Shown: positions 1 through 5,285 of the stretch, piece by piece
How positions within the stretch are numbered: position 1 is the first letter of the stretch
Layout: each line of letters starts with the position of its first letter
Assembly: GCA_030635365.1 (NCBI GenBank)
Contig: DAOVYZ010000243.1
Location: 1-5,888 of the forward strand
Reading direction: 5' to 3'
DNA: 5,888 bases
From: Bacteroidales bacterium
GTDB lineage: Bacteria > Bacteroidota > Bacteroidia > Bacteroidales > UBA12077
Translations under genes and position numbers: made by a program
Notes under the pieces: generated by a model
Told to the model about the DNA's origin: nothing
Seen by the model: the letters and a program-made list of their open reading frames with translations, nothing else
Databases searched by the model: none

Positions 1-80
1 CATATTCACGCAGATTTCTCAGAAATTAAAATTATTATTTTGCGAAAATCAACGAATAAATCGGCGAAAATCAGCGAGAA
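1..80. repeat. Decayed intergenic palindromic/direct repeat
   Basis: Two near-identical copies of GCGAAAATCARCGA lie at 42-55 and 64-77 (13 of 14 bases identical, 22 bp apart). The segment at 7-23 (CACGCAGATTTCTCAGA) is an imperfect inverted match to 61-78. Motifs of the kind CGCAGATTT / AAATCTGCG are common between genes in Bacteroidota, so this is probably a worn copy of such an element. The left edge may lie outside the window. No reading frame here looks coding. Confidence 0.4.
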
Positions 81-187
81 AAAAAGTATTAAAATCCGAT
101 AACAATTAAATATCAATGCTTTTAATGCACTGATTAGTTACAAAAATTATATTAGGCCTATCAGGCATTTGTATTGTAATACCTGTT
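81..187. other. Gene-free AT-rich spacer before the array
   Basis: Nothing here reads as a gene. The stretch at 164-187, with GTATTGTA in the middle and GG beginning at 188, loosely resembles a unit of the array that follows (compare GGTATTGTACCACTC inside the unit at 392-412). It could be a worn-out extra unit. AGGCCT at 154-159 overlaps a tiny inverted repeat GCCT-ATC-AGGC. Confidence 0.4.
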
Positions 188-470
188 GGAAGGGGTATTT
201 CTCTGCCCGGAAGGGTATTTCGCTGCTCGGAAAGGATATTTTTCACTCGGAAGGGTATTTCGCTGCTCGGACGGGGTATTTTCTGCTCGGAAGGCAGGTA
301 ATGTCACCCGGAAGCACTTTTAGTCTGCTCGGAAGCATTTTAAGTTACTCGGAAGAGGTGTTACTCCACTCGGAAGCAGTTTGAACCACTCGGAAGGGGT
401 ATTGTACCACTCGGAAAGGAATACTTGCTCCTCGGAAACAATTTTCATTGCCCGGAAGTGTGACCTTTCC
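188..470. repeat. 14-unit degenerate tandem array with YCGGAAG core
   Basis: The GG of the core occurs at 188, 209, 229, 249, 269, 289, 310, 331, 351, 372, 392, 413, 434 and 454. Every step is 20 or 21 bp (mean 20.5), close to two turns of B-DNA. GGAA is kept in all units except the fifth (GGAC), and all but the first are preceded by C-T/C-C. The linker is variable, with a rough consensus unit of GGAAGGGGTATTTTCTGCTC. Units at 209-228 and 249-268 are identical, and units are more uniform at the 5' end than at the 3' end. The period is not a multiple of three, so no repeated peptide is encoded. The geometry resembles iterons or an array of protein-binding sites. The function is unknown; the array itself is directly visible. 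Confidence 0.9.
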
Positions 471-524
471 TAAAATAGCTTCAAAATCTGTGTGGGACAG
501 TCCAATTAATTAACAAAAATACTT

Positions 525-554
525 ATCTTTCGATTATGAACAGAATCGAAAGAT
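525..554. promoter_or_regulatory. Perfect 11-bp inverted repeat enclosing the WYL gene start codon
   Basis: The arms are ATCTTTCGATT (525-535) and AATCGAAAGAT (544-554), with an 8-bp spacer (536-543) that begins with the ATG. The left arm overlaps TATCTTTC (524-531), which is one base off the Bacteroidota -7 consensus TAnnTTTG, so transcription may start at or very near the ATG. No convincing -33 TTG is visible. The structure could be an autoregulatory operator, or an RNA hairpin that presents or hides the start codon. The right arm lies in codons of the conserved N-terminus, so part of its sequence is fixed by protein coding. Confidence 0.55.
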
Positions 555-1492
555 TAACTGCAATATTAATTCACTTACAATCAAAGAAAATAGTTAAAGC
601 TCAGGAAATTGCTGACCGTTTTGATATAAGCAAAAGAACAGTTTTTAGAGCTATAGGAGCCTTAGAGGAGGCAGGAATACCAATAGGGTCAGAACAAGGA
701 GTTGGATATTTTATTGTTGACAGTTATCACTTACCTCCTGTAGGATTTTCGAAAGAAGAAGCAAGCGCATTATTAATAGCCAATAAACTTACAGAGAAGC
801 TTACAGATAAAGGTTTGCGGGAGAATTTAAATTCGGCATTATACAAAATAAGGTCAATACTTAATTATTCCGAAAAAGAGTTTGTGGAAAATATTGATAA
901 TTGTATCGAAGTTTATAGTTCATCCTCTATATTAAAAAGTGATGTTCCTGATAAAATAATTGACACGATTTTAAAAGGAATTGATAAAAAACTTGCAATA
1001 GAATTGATTTACAATTCATATTCAAAAAATGAAGATACGTGCAGAATAGTTGAGCCTGTGGGGATTTGCCATTATAGTTTTAACTGGCATTTAATAGCGT
1101 ATTGTAAATTACGTAATGATTACCGTGATTTTAGGATAGACAGGATAAAAAATATTAAGATAACGAACGATAAATTTACAATTGAAGATAAGCCATCTGT
1201 TGATGATTATTTTAAAACAATCACTTTAGACAGAGAAGTTTCTTTAGTACGCCTTTTATTTGATAAAAAAGTTATTCAGGAGATAAATCAGGCACGATAT
1301 TATTATGGTTTTGTTGAAGAAAAAGATTTAGGTGATAAAGTTGAGATGAGTTTCTTGAGTAACTCTGAAAACTATATTGGACGATGGATAATCACCATTA
1401 TGGATCAGGTTGAAATCATTGAGCCTAAGTCTCTTATATTTACTGTTCATACGATGGTAAAAAAACTTCAAAAAAAATATTTACCTGGTTGA
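536..1492 (+). CDS. WYL-domain (YafY/YobV-type) HTH transcriptional regulator
   Basis: A cytoplasmic DNA-binding regulator of 318 residues, the usual length for this family. A winged helix-turn-helix fills about residues 1-60, with the recognition helix near 31-48 (ISKRTVFRAI...). A linker follows, then a WYL domain around 150-215. Its signature here reads NWHLIAYC (W184-H185-L186) instead of the usual W-Y-L, followed by the typical FRIDRI motif (199-204). The C-terminal extension (WCX type) covers about 233-315. WYL domains bind small ligands or nucleic acid and switch the DNA-binding state; family members control stress, DNA-damage or defence genes. The start fits the normal family N-terminus (MNRIERLTAIL). 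The stop overlaps a palindrome, and the GyrI-like gene follows 59 bp later, so that gene is the likely local target. Autoregulation is suggested by the inverted repeat around the ATG. The ligand is unknown. Confidence 0.93.
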   Translation: MNRIERLTAILIHLQSKKIVKAQEIADRFDISKRTVFRAIGALEEAGIPIGSEQGVGYFIVDSYHLPPVGFSKEEASALLIANKLTEKLTDKGLRENLNSALYKIRSILNYSEKEFVENIDNCIEVYSSSSILKSDVPDKIIDTILKGIDKKLAIELIYNSYSKNEDTCRIVEPVGICHYSFNWHLIAYCKLRNDYRDFRIDRIKNIKITNDKFTIEDKPSVDDYFKTITLDREVSLVRLLFDKKVIQEINQARYYYGFVEEKDLGDKVEMSFLSNSENYIGRWIITIMDQVEIIEPKSLIFTVHTMVKKLQKKYLPG

Positions 1493-1546
1493 CATACTGT
1501 TGTCACTCCATGTTCTCATCTTTGTTTTATTTAAACTATAAAACAA
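1490..1546 (+). promoter_or_regulatory. Probable operator/promoter of the GyrI-like gene
   Basis: Two inverted repeats occupy the gap after the regulator gene. The first is TGACA-N6-TGTCA (1490-1505), whose first base is also the first base of the regulator's stop codon. The second is TTGTTTTAT (1522-1530) and ATAAAACAA (1538-1546), a perfect 9-bp pair with a 7-bp spacer ending 5 bp before the ATG at 1552. CATCTTTG (1517-1524) is one base off the Bacteroidota -7 box TAnnTTTG. A TTG at ideal -33 distance is not clear: TTG at 1489 is a little too far and TTG at 1500 too near. The likely reading is a WYL-controlled promoter; which repeat is the operator is not known. Confidence 0.45.
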
Positions 1547-1551
1547 GTAAT

Positions 1552-1995
1552 ATGGAAATTAAAGAAGTGAAACAAACCAAGGTATTTGGTAAAGAAATCA
1601 AAACCACTTTAAAAACAATTGGTGAGCATGTTAAAGTTTTACCCGAAAAGGTATTAAACGAAATGAATCAAAAGAAATTTAATGTTGAAGGGCCTCAGGT
1701 ATGGATTTATAATGGGGCTGATGGGAATCCTGAAACAGAATTTGATTTATTAGTGGGCTTTCCTGTTGCAAATGATAAAATGGATGTAAACATTACAGCC
1801 CTGGAGGACTTTAAATGCGCCACAATAATCCATAAAGGAGATTGGGTAAAATTCGGTGATACCTACGGACAAATTATTGGTGAAATAAATAAAAATGGGC
1901 TACAACTGACAGGAGAAAGTCGAGAGGTTTACCATCAGGTTGATTTTGAGAATCTTGAGAATAATGTAACTGAGATTCAAATAGGAATTATATAA
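1552..1995 (+). CDS. GyrI-like (effector-binding domain) small-molecule-binding protein
   Basis: A single GyrI-like/AraC effector-binding domain of 147 residues with no DNA-binding domain, so it acts as a soluble stand-alone protein. Visible family features are the segment EGPQVWIYNG (46-55), the strand DLLVGFPV (65-72), ATIIHKGDW (90-98) leading into the helix YGQIIGEI, and REVYHQVD (124-131), the region that usually carries the binding glutamate. Proteins of this fold bind hydrophobic or cationic small molecules. Some protect gyrase, and some hydrolyse cyclopropane-bearing toxins. The frame is open back to 1489, but residues coded at 1489-1551 overlap the regulator's stop and the palindromes and do not resemble the family, so ATG 1552 is chosen. 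It lies 59 bp after the WYL regulator and 34 bp before the toroid gene, probably in one transcript with the latter. Confidence 0.85.
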   Translation: MEIKEVKQTKVFGKEIKTTLKTIGEHVKVLPEKVLNEMNQKKFNVEGPQVWIYNGADGNPETEFDLLVGFPVANDKMDVNITALEDFKCATIIHKGDWVKFGDTYGQIIGEINKNGLQLTGESREVYHQVDFENLENNVTEIQIGII

Positions 1996-2029
1996 AATAT
2001 TAGGCAATATAGGTAATGATGAAAATACA

Positions 2030-3028
2030 ATGGTAAACTGGACAGAAAAATTGAAAAGTGATCCTACATCTTGGTTACTTGAAAGTAATTCTTTGACAAG
2101 ATATAGAACTATGACTGATTTGCTTAATTCTTCTGAATCAAATTCAGAATTAATAAAAACGAAAGCAGAATTATTGAAAAGCAAACAAGTTATTGATCTA
2201 GTTAAAGAAACTAAAGATTGGATGAGTATTGCTCCAACAAGAAACAATGACCCTAAAATCAGTTATTTTAAACTACGAATGTTAGCTGATTTTGGAATTA
2301 AATATACAGACCTTGATTTATCTGAAACTATTAAGAAAGCAACTCAGCATACGATTAATGACATGTTTGCTGTACGTGGACAAATTCCTGAAAGACTAAA
2401 AAAAGGAGAGAAATTTGAGAAACCCGATTTAACAGCTGATGTATGGCATATTTCTCCATGTAATTCTCCCATAATAACTTATGGATTATATGGTTTAGGT
2501 TTAAGAAATGAATTAGTTAATAAAGCCATTGAACAATTGAAAAATAGATGGGCAGACAGTAAAGGTTGGTTTTGCGATTTTTTCTTTGTTAAGAGTCAGT
2601 TTAAGAAACTCCAGATAGGATGCCCAATTGCAGGTTTAATAGCTCTAGATGTATTTTCCTTAATCCCCGAGTTGAAAGAATCAGAGTATTCTAGATTTGC
2701 ATTTGAACCAATTAAGTTTCATAAAGAATATGGAAAGACTCTTTATTATTTTGGACGCTCAAAAAAGTTTTGGACTTATAAATATCCGTATGTGTGGTAT
2801 AATGCTTTATACTTAGCTGATGTTTTAACTCGATTTGACTTTTTAAAGAATGAACCAGTAGTTAAAGAATTAATAGATTGGATTATTAATTCGCAATCTG
2901 ATGATGGAAGATTTAAACCTACTTCTGTTTTTATGAATTATAAAGGTTGGGACTTTTCAAATAAGAAAGAACCTTCACCCTGGATTACTTTTTTATGTTG
3001 TCGAATTTTAAAACAGTATTTTGGATGA
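2030..3028 (+). CDS. Alpha/alpha-toroid protein, terpenoid-cyclase/prenyltransferase-like fold
   Basis: A soluble 332-residue protein with no signal peptide or membrane segment. It reads as repeated helix pairs, as in terpenoid-cyclase/prenyltransferase barrels. Landmarks are an N-terminal DPTSWLLE...LTRYRTMTDLL block (11-32), the segment WHISPCNSPIITYGLYGLG (139-157), a W/F-rich stretch around 174-186, CPIAGLIALDVF (198-209), YKYPYVWYNALYLADVL (250-266), and near the C-terminus a QW-like motif SQSDDGRF (288-295) followed by WDFSNKKEPSPWITF (307-321). The class II cyclase acid motif DxDD is not seen, nor is a clear prenyltransferase zinc site, so catalysis is uncertain; it could bind a lipid or terpenoid. 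Proteins of this type are, to my recollection, sometimes labelled 'nitrogen fixation protein NifH', which this sequence does not support: there is no P-loop. It follows the GyrI-like gene by 34 bp and is probably co-expressed with it. Confidence 0.7.
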   Translation: MVNWTEKLKSDPTSWLLESNSLTRYRTMTDLLNSSESNSELIKTKAELLKSKQVIDLVKETKDWMSIAPTRNNDPKISYFKLRMLADFGIKYTDLDLSETIKKATQHTINDMFAVRGQIPERLKKGEKFEKPDLTADVWHISPCNSPIITYGLYGLGLRNELVNKAIEQLKNRWADSKGWFCDFFFVKSQFKKLQIGCPIAGLIALDVFSLIPELKESEYSRFAFEPIKFHKEYGKTLYYFGRSKKFWTYKYPYVWYNALYLADVLTRFDFLKNEPVVKELIDWIINSQSDDGRFKPTSVFMNYKGWDFSNKKEPSPWITFLCCRILKQYFG

Positions 3029-3141
3029 ATGGAATAATGATATGAAGTTCTTTGGTTGAATACCAGAAAAACAAAAGCTTCGGGCCGGTACAAATTATTG
3101 AGAATAGAAAAATTGAAGTTTAATTTAAAAAAGAAAATAAT
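3029..3141 (+). other. Intergenic gap with a possible short coding remnant
   Basis: After the toroid gene the sequence has no clear terminator. From 3046 to 3123 one frame is open with gene-like codons and ends in TAA; its end reads SFGPVQIIENRKIEV. It has no start codon of its own, because a TGA lies just upstream at 3043-3045. It could be the tail of a lost gene or chance. The last 20 bp before ATG 3142 are almost pure A/T. Confidence 0.2.
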
Positions 3142-3504
3142 ATGAAAACAAAAAGATTAATTATTGCAACAATTTTAGGAGTAATATTCGGATTTGTATG
3201 CTATGGTATGGCTTCAAGTGGGCAAAACGAAATTCCACTGGTTCTGGCTGTAAACATTATCTTAGGTAGAACACTTATAGGATTTGGTATAGGAATTAGT
3301 CGTTTTTCACTTAAACATTGGTCTTTGCACGGGATAGTTATGGGTTTAATATTTAGTTTGCCGGCCGCATTTGGAGCAATGTTAGGGCCTGAAAATCCTG
3401 AATTTACTCATACAATGCTATTTGTTTCTACAAATGTAATGGGTATATTATATGGTTTTTTGATCGAATTAATTACTACTGTAGTATTTAAAGCTAAGAA
3501 ATAA
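3142..3504 (+). CDS. Small four-helix membrane protein, function unknown
   Basis: A 120-residue protein with four predicted membrane helices at about 5-25, 32-52, 62-81 and 91-113. Both ends are lysine-rich (MKTKR at the start, KAKK at the end), so both termini probably face the cytoplasm. Conserved-looking features are the loop RTLIGFGIGISRFSLKHW (43-60), the third helix LPAAFGAM (73-80) and the short loop GPENPEF (82-88) before helix four. It has glycine-rich helix faces but no charged residues inside helices that would suggest a transporter. ATG 3142 follows an A-rich leader with no Shine-Dalgarno, as usual in Bacteroidota. I do not recognise a named family. It stands alone, 113 bp after the toroid gene and 279 bp before the next gene. 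Confidence 0.75.
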   Translation: MKTKRLIIATILGVIFGFVCYGMASSGQNEIPLVLAVNIILGRTLIGFGIGISRFSLKHWSLHGIVMGLIFSLPAAFGAMLGPENPEFTHTMLFVSTNVMGILYGFLIELITTVVFKAKK

Positions 3505-3607
3505 AATATCCATTTTAACATTTAGATATTAAGTATGTGAAACAAAAGTAGTGACTAAACAATAAAAAATCTTGCTAAGTATTACTTGAATCTTTATACT
3601 TATATAA
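3505..3607. other. Gene-free spacer left of the MITE
   Basis: An AT-rich stretch with no coding frame. Just past the membrane-protein stop, AATATC and GATATT form a weak 6-bp inverted repeat with a 14-base loop. It has no following T-run and is not convincing as a terminator. Confidence 0.5.
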
Positions 3608-3764
3608 TCAAATAAGGCTGTAGTTTAATTTAGCGTTGGCATGTGTGTTTGTGTATTTTGGTGGTTTAGAGACTTTGTGGCTGAATTTTTATTGCCGCAA
3701 AGCCACAAAAACACTAAGAATTCACTAAGTTATACTCGCCAAATTAAACTACAGCCTCAAATAA
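3608..3764. mobile_element. MITE-like element with 16-bp TIRs and 8-bp target-site duplication
   Basis: The element spans 3616-3756 (141 bp). Its ends are the perfect 16-bp inverted repeats GGCTGTAGTTTAATTT (3616-3631) and AAATTAAACTACAGCC (3741-3756); after one mismatch the pairing continues for 3 bp (GCG). It is flanked on both sides by the direct repeat TCAAATAA (3608-3615 and 3757-3764), a textbook target-site duplication. The inside codes nothing and holds a second palindrome, TTTGTGGCT (3674-3682) and AGCCACAAA (3701-3709). It is therefore a non-autonomous element moved by a transposase encoded elsewhere. An 8-bp AT-rich duplication and ends starting with GG recall the IS1595 group, but that assignment is tentative. 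It ends 20 bp before the DUF4332 start codon. Confidence 0.85.
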
Positions 3765-3783
3765 TCATTTAAAAGAATGCAGT

Positions 3784-4458
3784 ATGGGATATTATATTGA
3801 TTTAAAAAACATAAGTATTGATGAATTCAAAGAAATTTTGAAGACAACTGACTTGATTCCAAGTTGGAAGATTTTAGAAAAGGATATCGATAAAAATCTC
3901 GATATTATTAAGAAATATAATATTAAGGATCTTGATGAATTGTTAACAGCCTTTAAGGATAAAGCTAAAATCCAGAAATTCTCAAAACAAAGTGGATTGC
4001 CAGAGGATTATTTAATAGTTCTTAACAGGGTAGTTAATGGTTACCGGCAAAAGCCTAATAGATTAAAAGATTTTATATGTATTAATGAGCATAATATACA
4101 ACAACTTGAAAATGTAGGTATTAAAAATACATTGCAGTTATACCAGGAGGTTCTAACTATTGAAAAAAGGAATGAGCTTTCAAAAAAATCAGGAATCGCT
4201 TATAGCGACATATTAATGCTTACAAAACTAACCGATCTTTCAAGGATAAGATGGGTGAACCATACATTTGCCTATGTATTGTTAGAAGCCGGTTTTGATT
4301 CCACGGAGAAAGTTGCAGGAGCAGACTATCAGGAGCTATATGAAACCATAAAGCAACTTAATAAAGAAAGAGAGCTATATAAAGGGCATATAGGTGCTAA
4401 AGATATGAAAATGTGTATTGAAGCTGCCAAAGGATTAGATTTTGACATAGAATATTAA
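3784..4458 (+). CDS. DUF4332-type helix-hairpin-helix-like protein
   Basis: A soluble, all-helical, lysine-rich protein of 224 residues. The N-terminus (MGYYIDLKNISIDEFKEIL) and C-terminus (YKGHIGAKDMKMCIEAAK) fit the full-length family, so it appears complete. It contains internal repeats. NIKDLDELL...FSKQSGLPEDYLIVLNRVV (46-84) and GIKNTLQLY...LSKKSGIAYSDILMLTKLTDLSRI (112-155) align with each other, and a third shorter copy begins at GFDSTEKV (170-177). Each repeat has the pattern of a helix-hairpin-helix-like module: a GIKN-type turn, then a short helix, then LSKxSGI. Such modules often contact DNA or other proteins, but no role is established for this family that I can name. The gene starts 20 bp after the MITE, so its promoter may lie in or have been changed by the insertion. 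Confidence 0.82.
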   Translation: MGYYIDLKNISIDEFKEILKTTDLIPSWKILEKDIDKNLDIIKKYNIKDLDELLTAFKDKAKIQKFSKQSGLPEDYLIVLNRVVNGYRQKPNRLKDFICINEHNIQQLENVGIKNTLQLYQEVLTIEKRNELSKKSGIAYSDILMLTKLTDLSRIRWVNHTFAYVLLEAGFDSTEKVAGADYQELYETIKQLNKERELYKGHIGAKDMKMCIEAAKGLDFDIEY

Positions 4459-4500
4459 TCGTGTGATCGTCAAGTAATAATTGGAGTAAAGTTTTAGATT

Positions 4501-5274
4501 ATGGAAGAAATTATTAAGCTCGGTTTGAATAACATTAAAGATGAACATATCTGTTGTGCCATTTCCGACAAAAAATGTAAAGATAGTTATGAGGCAAAGA
4601 AAAGTTGGCTAAAAAATGAATTTAACAAGGCTTATGTTTTTTATAGGATTAATGCCCGCGCAAAAGTATTTATTGAATATGGACCCTCGGAGTATGGTTG
4701 GGCACCAATAAATGCACCCGATTATTTACTAATTAATTGCTTTTGGGTGTCAGGGAAATATAAAGGTAAGGGCTATGGTAAAGCATTACTGCAAAAGGCA
4801 ATAGATGATGCAAGGAGTCAATCTAAAGACGGTTTAGTTACTGTAGTTGGCACTAAGAAGTTTCATTTTATGAGTGATACCAAATGGCTGTTACGCCAAG
4901 GGTTTGAGATATGTGAAAGCTTGTCATACGGATTTAGCCTTTTAGTAAAAAAGACAAACCCAAATGCAAGTAACCCTTCATTTAAAGAATCAGTAATTAG
5001 TGGAGAGTGTCCCGATAAAGAAGGTTTGGTAGTTTACTATTCGAATCGTTGCCCTTTTTCAGAATATCATGTAAATACATCATTAGCAGAAACAGCTAAA
5101 AAAAGAAAGATTCCCTTAAAAATATTTAAGTTAGAAACTATGGAGCAAGCACAAAATGCACCAACACCGGCAACCATTTTTAGTTTATACTACAATGGGA
5201 AGTTTATAACTACGGATGTAAGTATATGCTTAGATAGTAGATTTGATAAATTATTAGAAAAGAAATTAAAGTAA
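4501..5274 (+). CDS. GNAT acetyltransferase fused to a YoaP-like thioredoxin-fold domain
   Basis: A two-domain cytoplasmic enzyme of 257 residues. The N-terminal part (about 1-150) is a GNAT N-acetyltransferase. The acetyl-CoA motif is FWVSGKYKGKGYGKALLQKA (81-100), with the K-G-K-G-Y-G pyrophosphate loop at 88-93, followed by GLVTVVGTKKFHFMSDTKWLLRQGFE (111-136), the usual strand and helix that complete the fold. The C-terminal part (about 165-257) is YoaP-like, with the thioredoxin-like strand VVYYSNRCPFSEYHV and a lone CPFSE motif (184-188). It lacks the second cysteine of a classic CxxC, so disulfide exchange would need a partner or be absent. The cis-proline-like TPATIF (222-227) supports the thioredoxin fold. 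The length suits the Bacillus YoaP type. The substrate is unknown. The DUF3795 gene starts 11 bp after the stop, so the two are probably co-transcribed. Confidence 0.88.
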   Translation: MEEIIKLGLNNIKDEHICCAISDKKCKDSYEAKKSWLKNEFNKAYVFYRINARAKVFIEYGPSEYGWAPINAPDYLLINCFWVSGKYKGKGYGKALLQKAIDDARSQSKDGLVTVVGTKKFHFMSDTKWLLRQGFEICESLSYGFSLLVKKTNPNASNPSFKESVISGECPDKEGLVVYYSNRCPFSEYHVNTSLAETAKKRKIPLKIFKLETMEQAQNAPTPATIFSLYYNGKFITTDVSICLDSRFDKLLEKKLK

Positions 5275-5285
5275 AGCATAAAATT

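Noticed and set aside
169..384. Open frame of 71 codons across the repeat array
   Set aside because: It begins at TTG, crosses units whose 20-21 bp period shifts frame at each step, gives no conserved peptide and has no upstream signal. It is a by-product of the array.
188..470. CRISPR array
   Set aside because: The conserved part is only 7-8 bp, the period is 20-21 bp, the repeats are degenerate and no cas gene is nearby.
1489..1551. 21-residue N-terminal extension of the GyrI-like protein
   Set aside because: These codons overlap the regulator's stop codon and the two inverted repeats, and the residues do not fit the GyrI-like family. ATG 1552 gives the normal N-terminus.
1900..2247. Minus-strand open frame of 115 codons
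   Set aside because: It overlaps the end of the GyrI-like gene and the start of the toroid gene, both of which are well supported on the + strand, and its translation resembles no family.
2030..3028. Nitrogenase iron protein (NifH) label sometimes attached to this protein type
   Set aside because: There is no P-loop, no cluster-binding cysteine pattern and no nif neighbours. The sequence is a helical toroid type.
3498..3530. Terminator after the membrane-protein gene
   Set aside because: Only a 6-bp AT-only stem with a 14-base loop and no T-run can be drawn, which is expected by chance in such AT-rich DNA.
3608..3764. Integron attC site between gene cassettes
   Set aside because: The length and inverted symmetry were suggestive, but the RYYYAAC/GTTRRRY ends are missing and the perfect 8-bp target-site duplication points to transposition.
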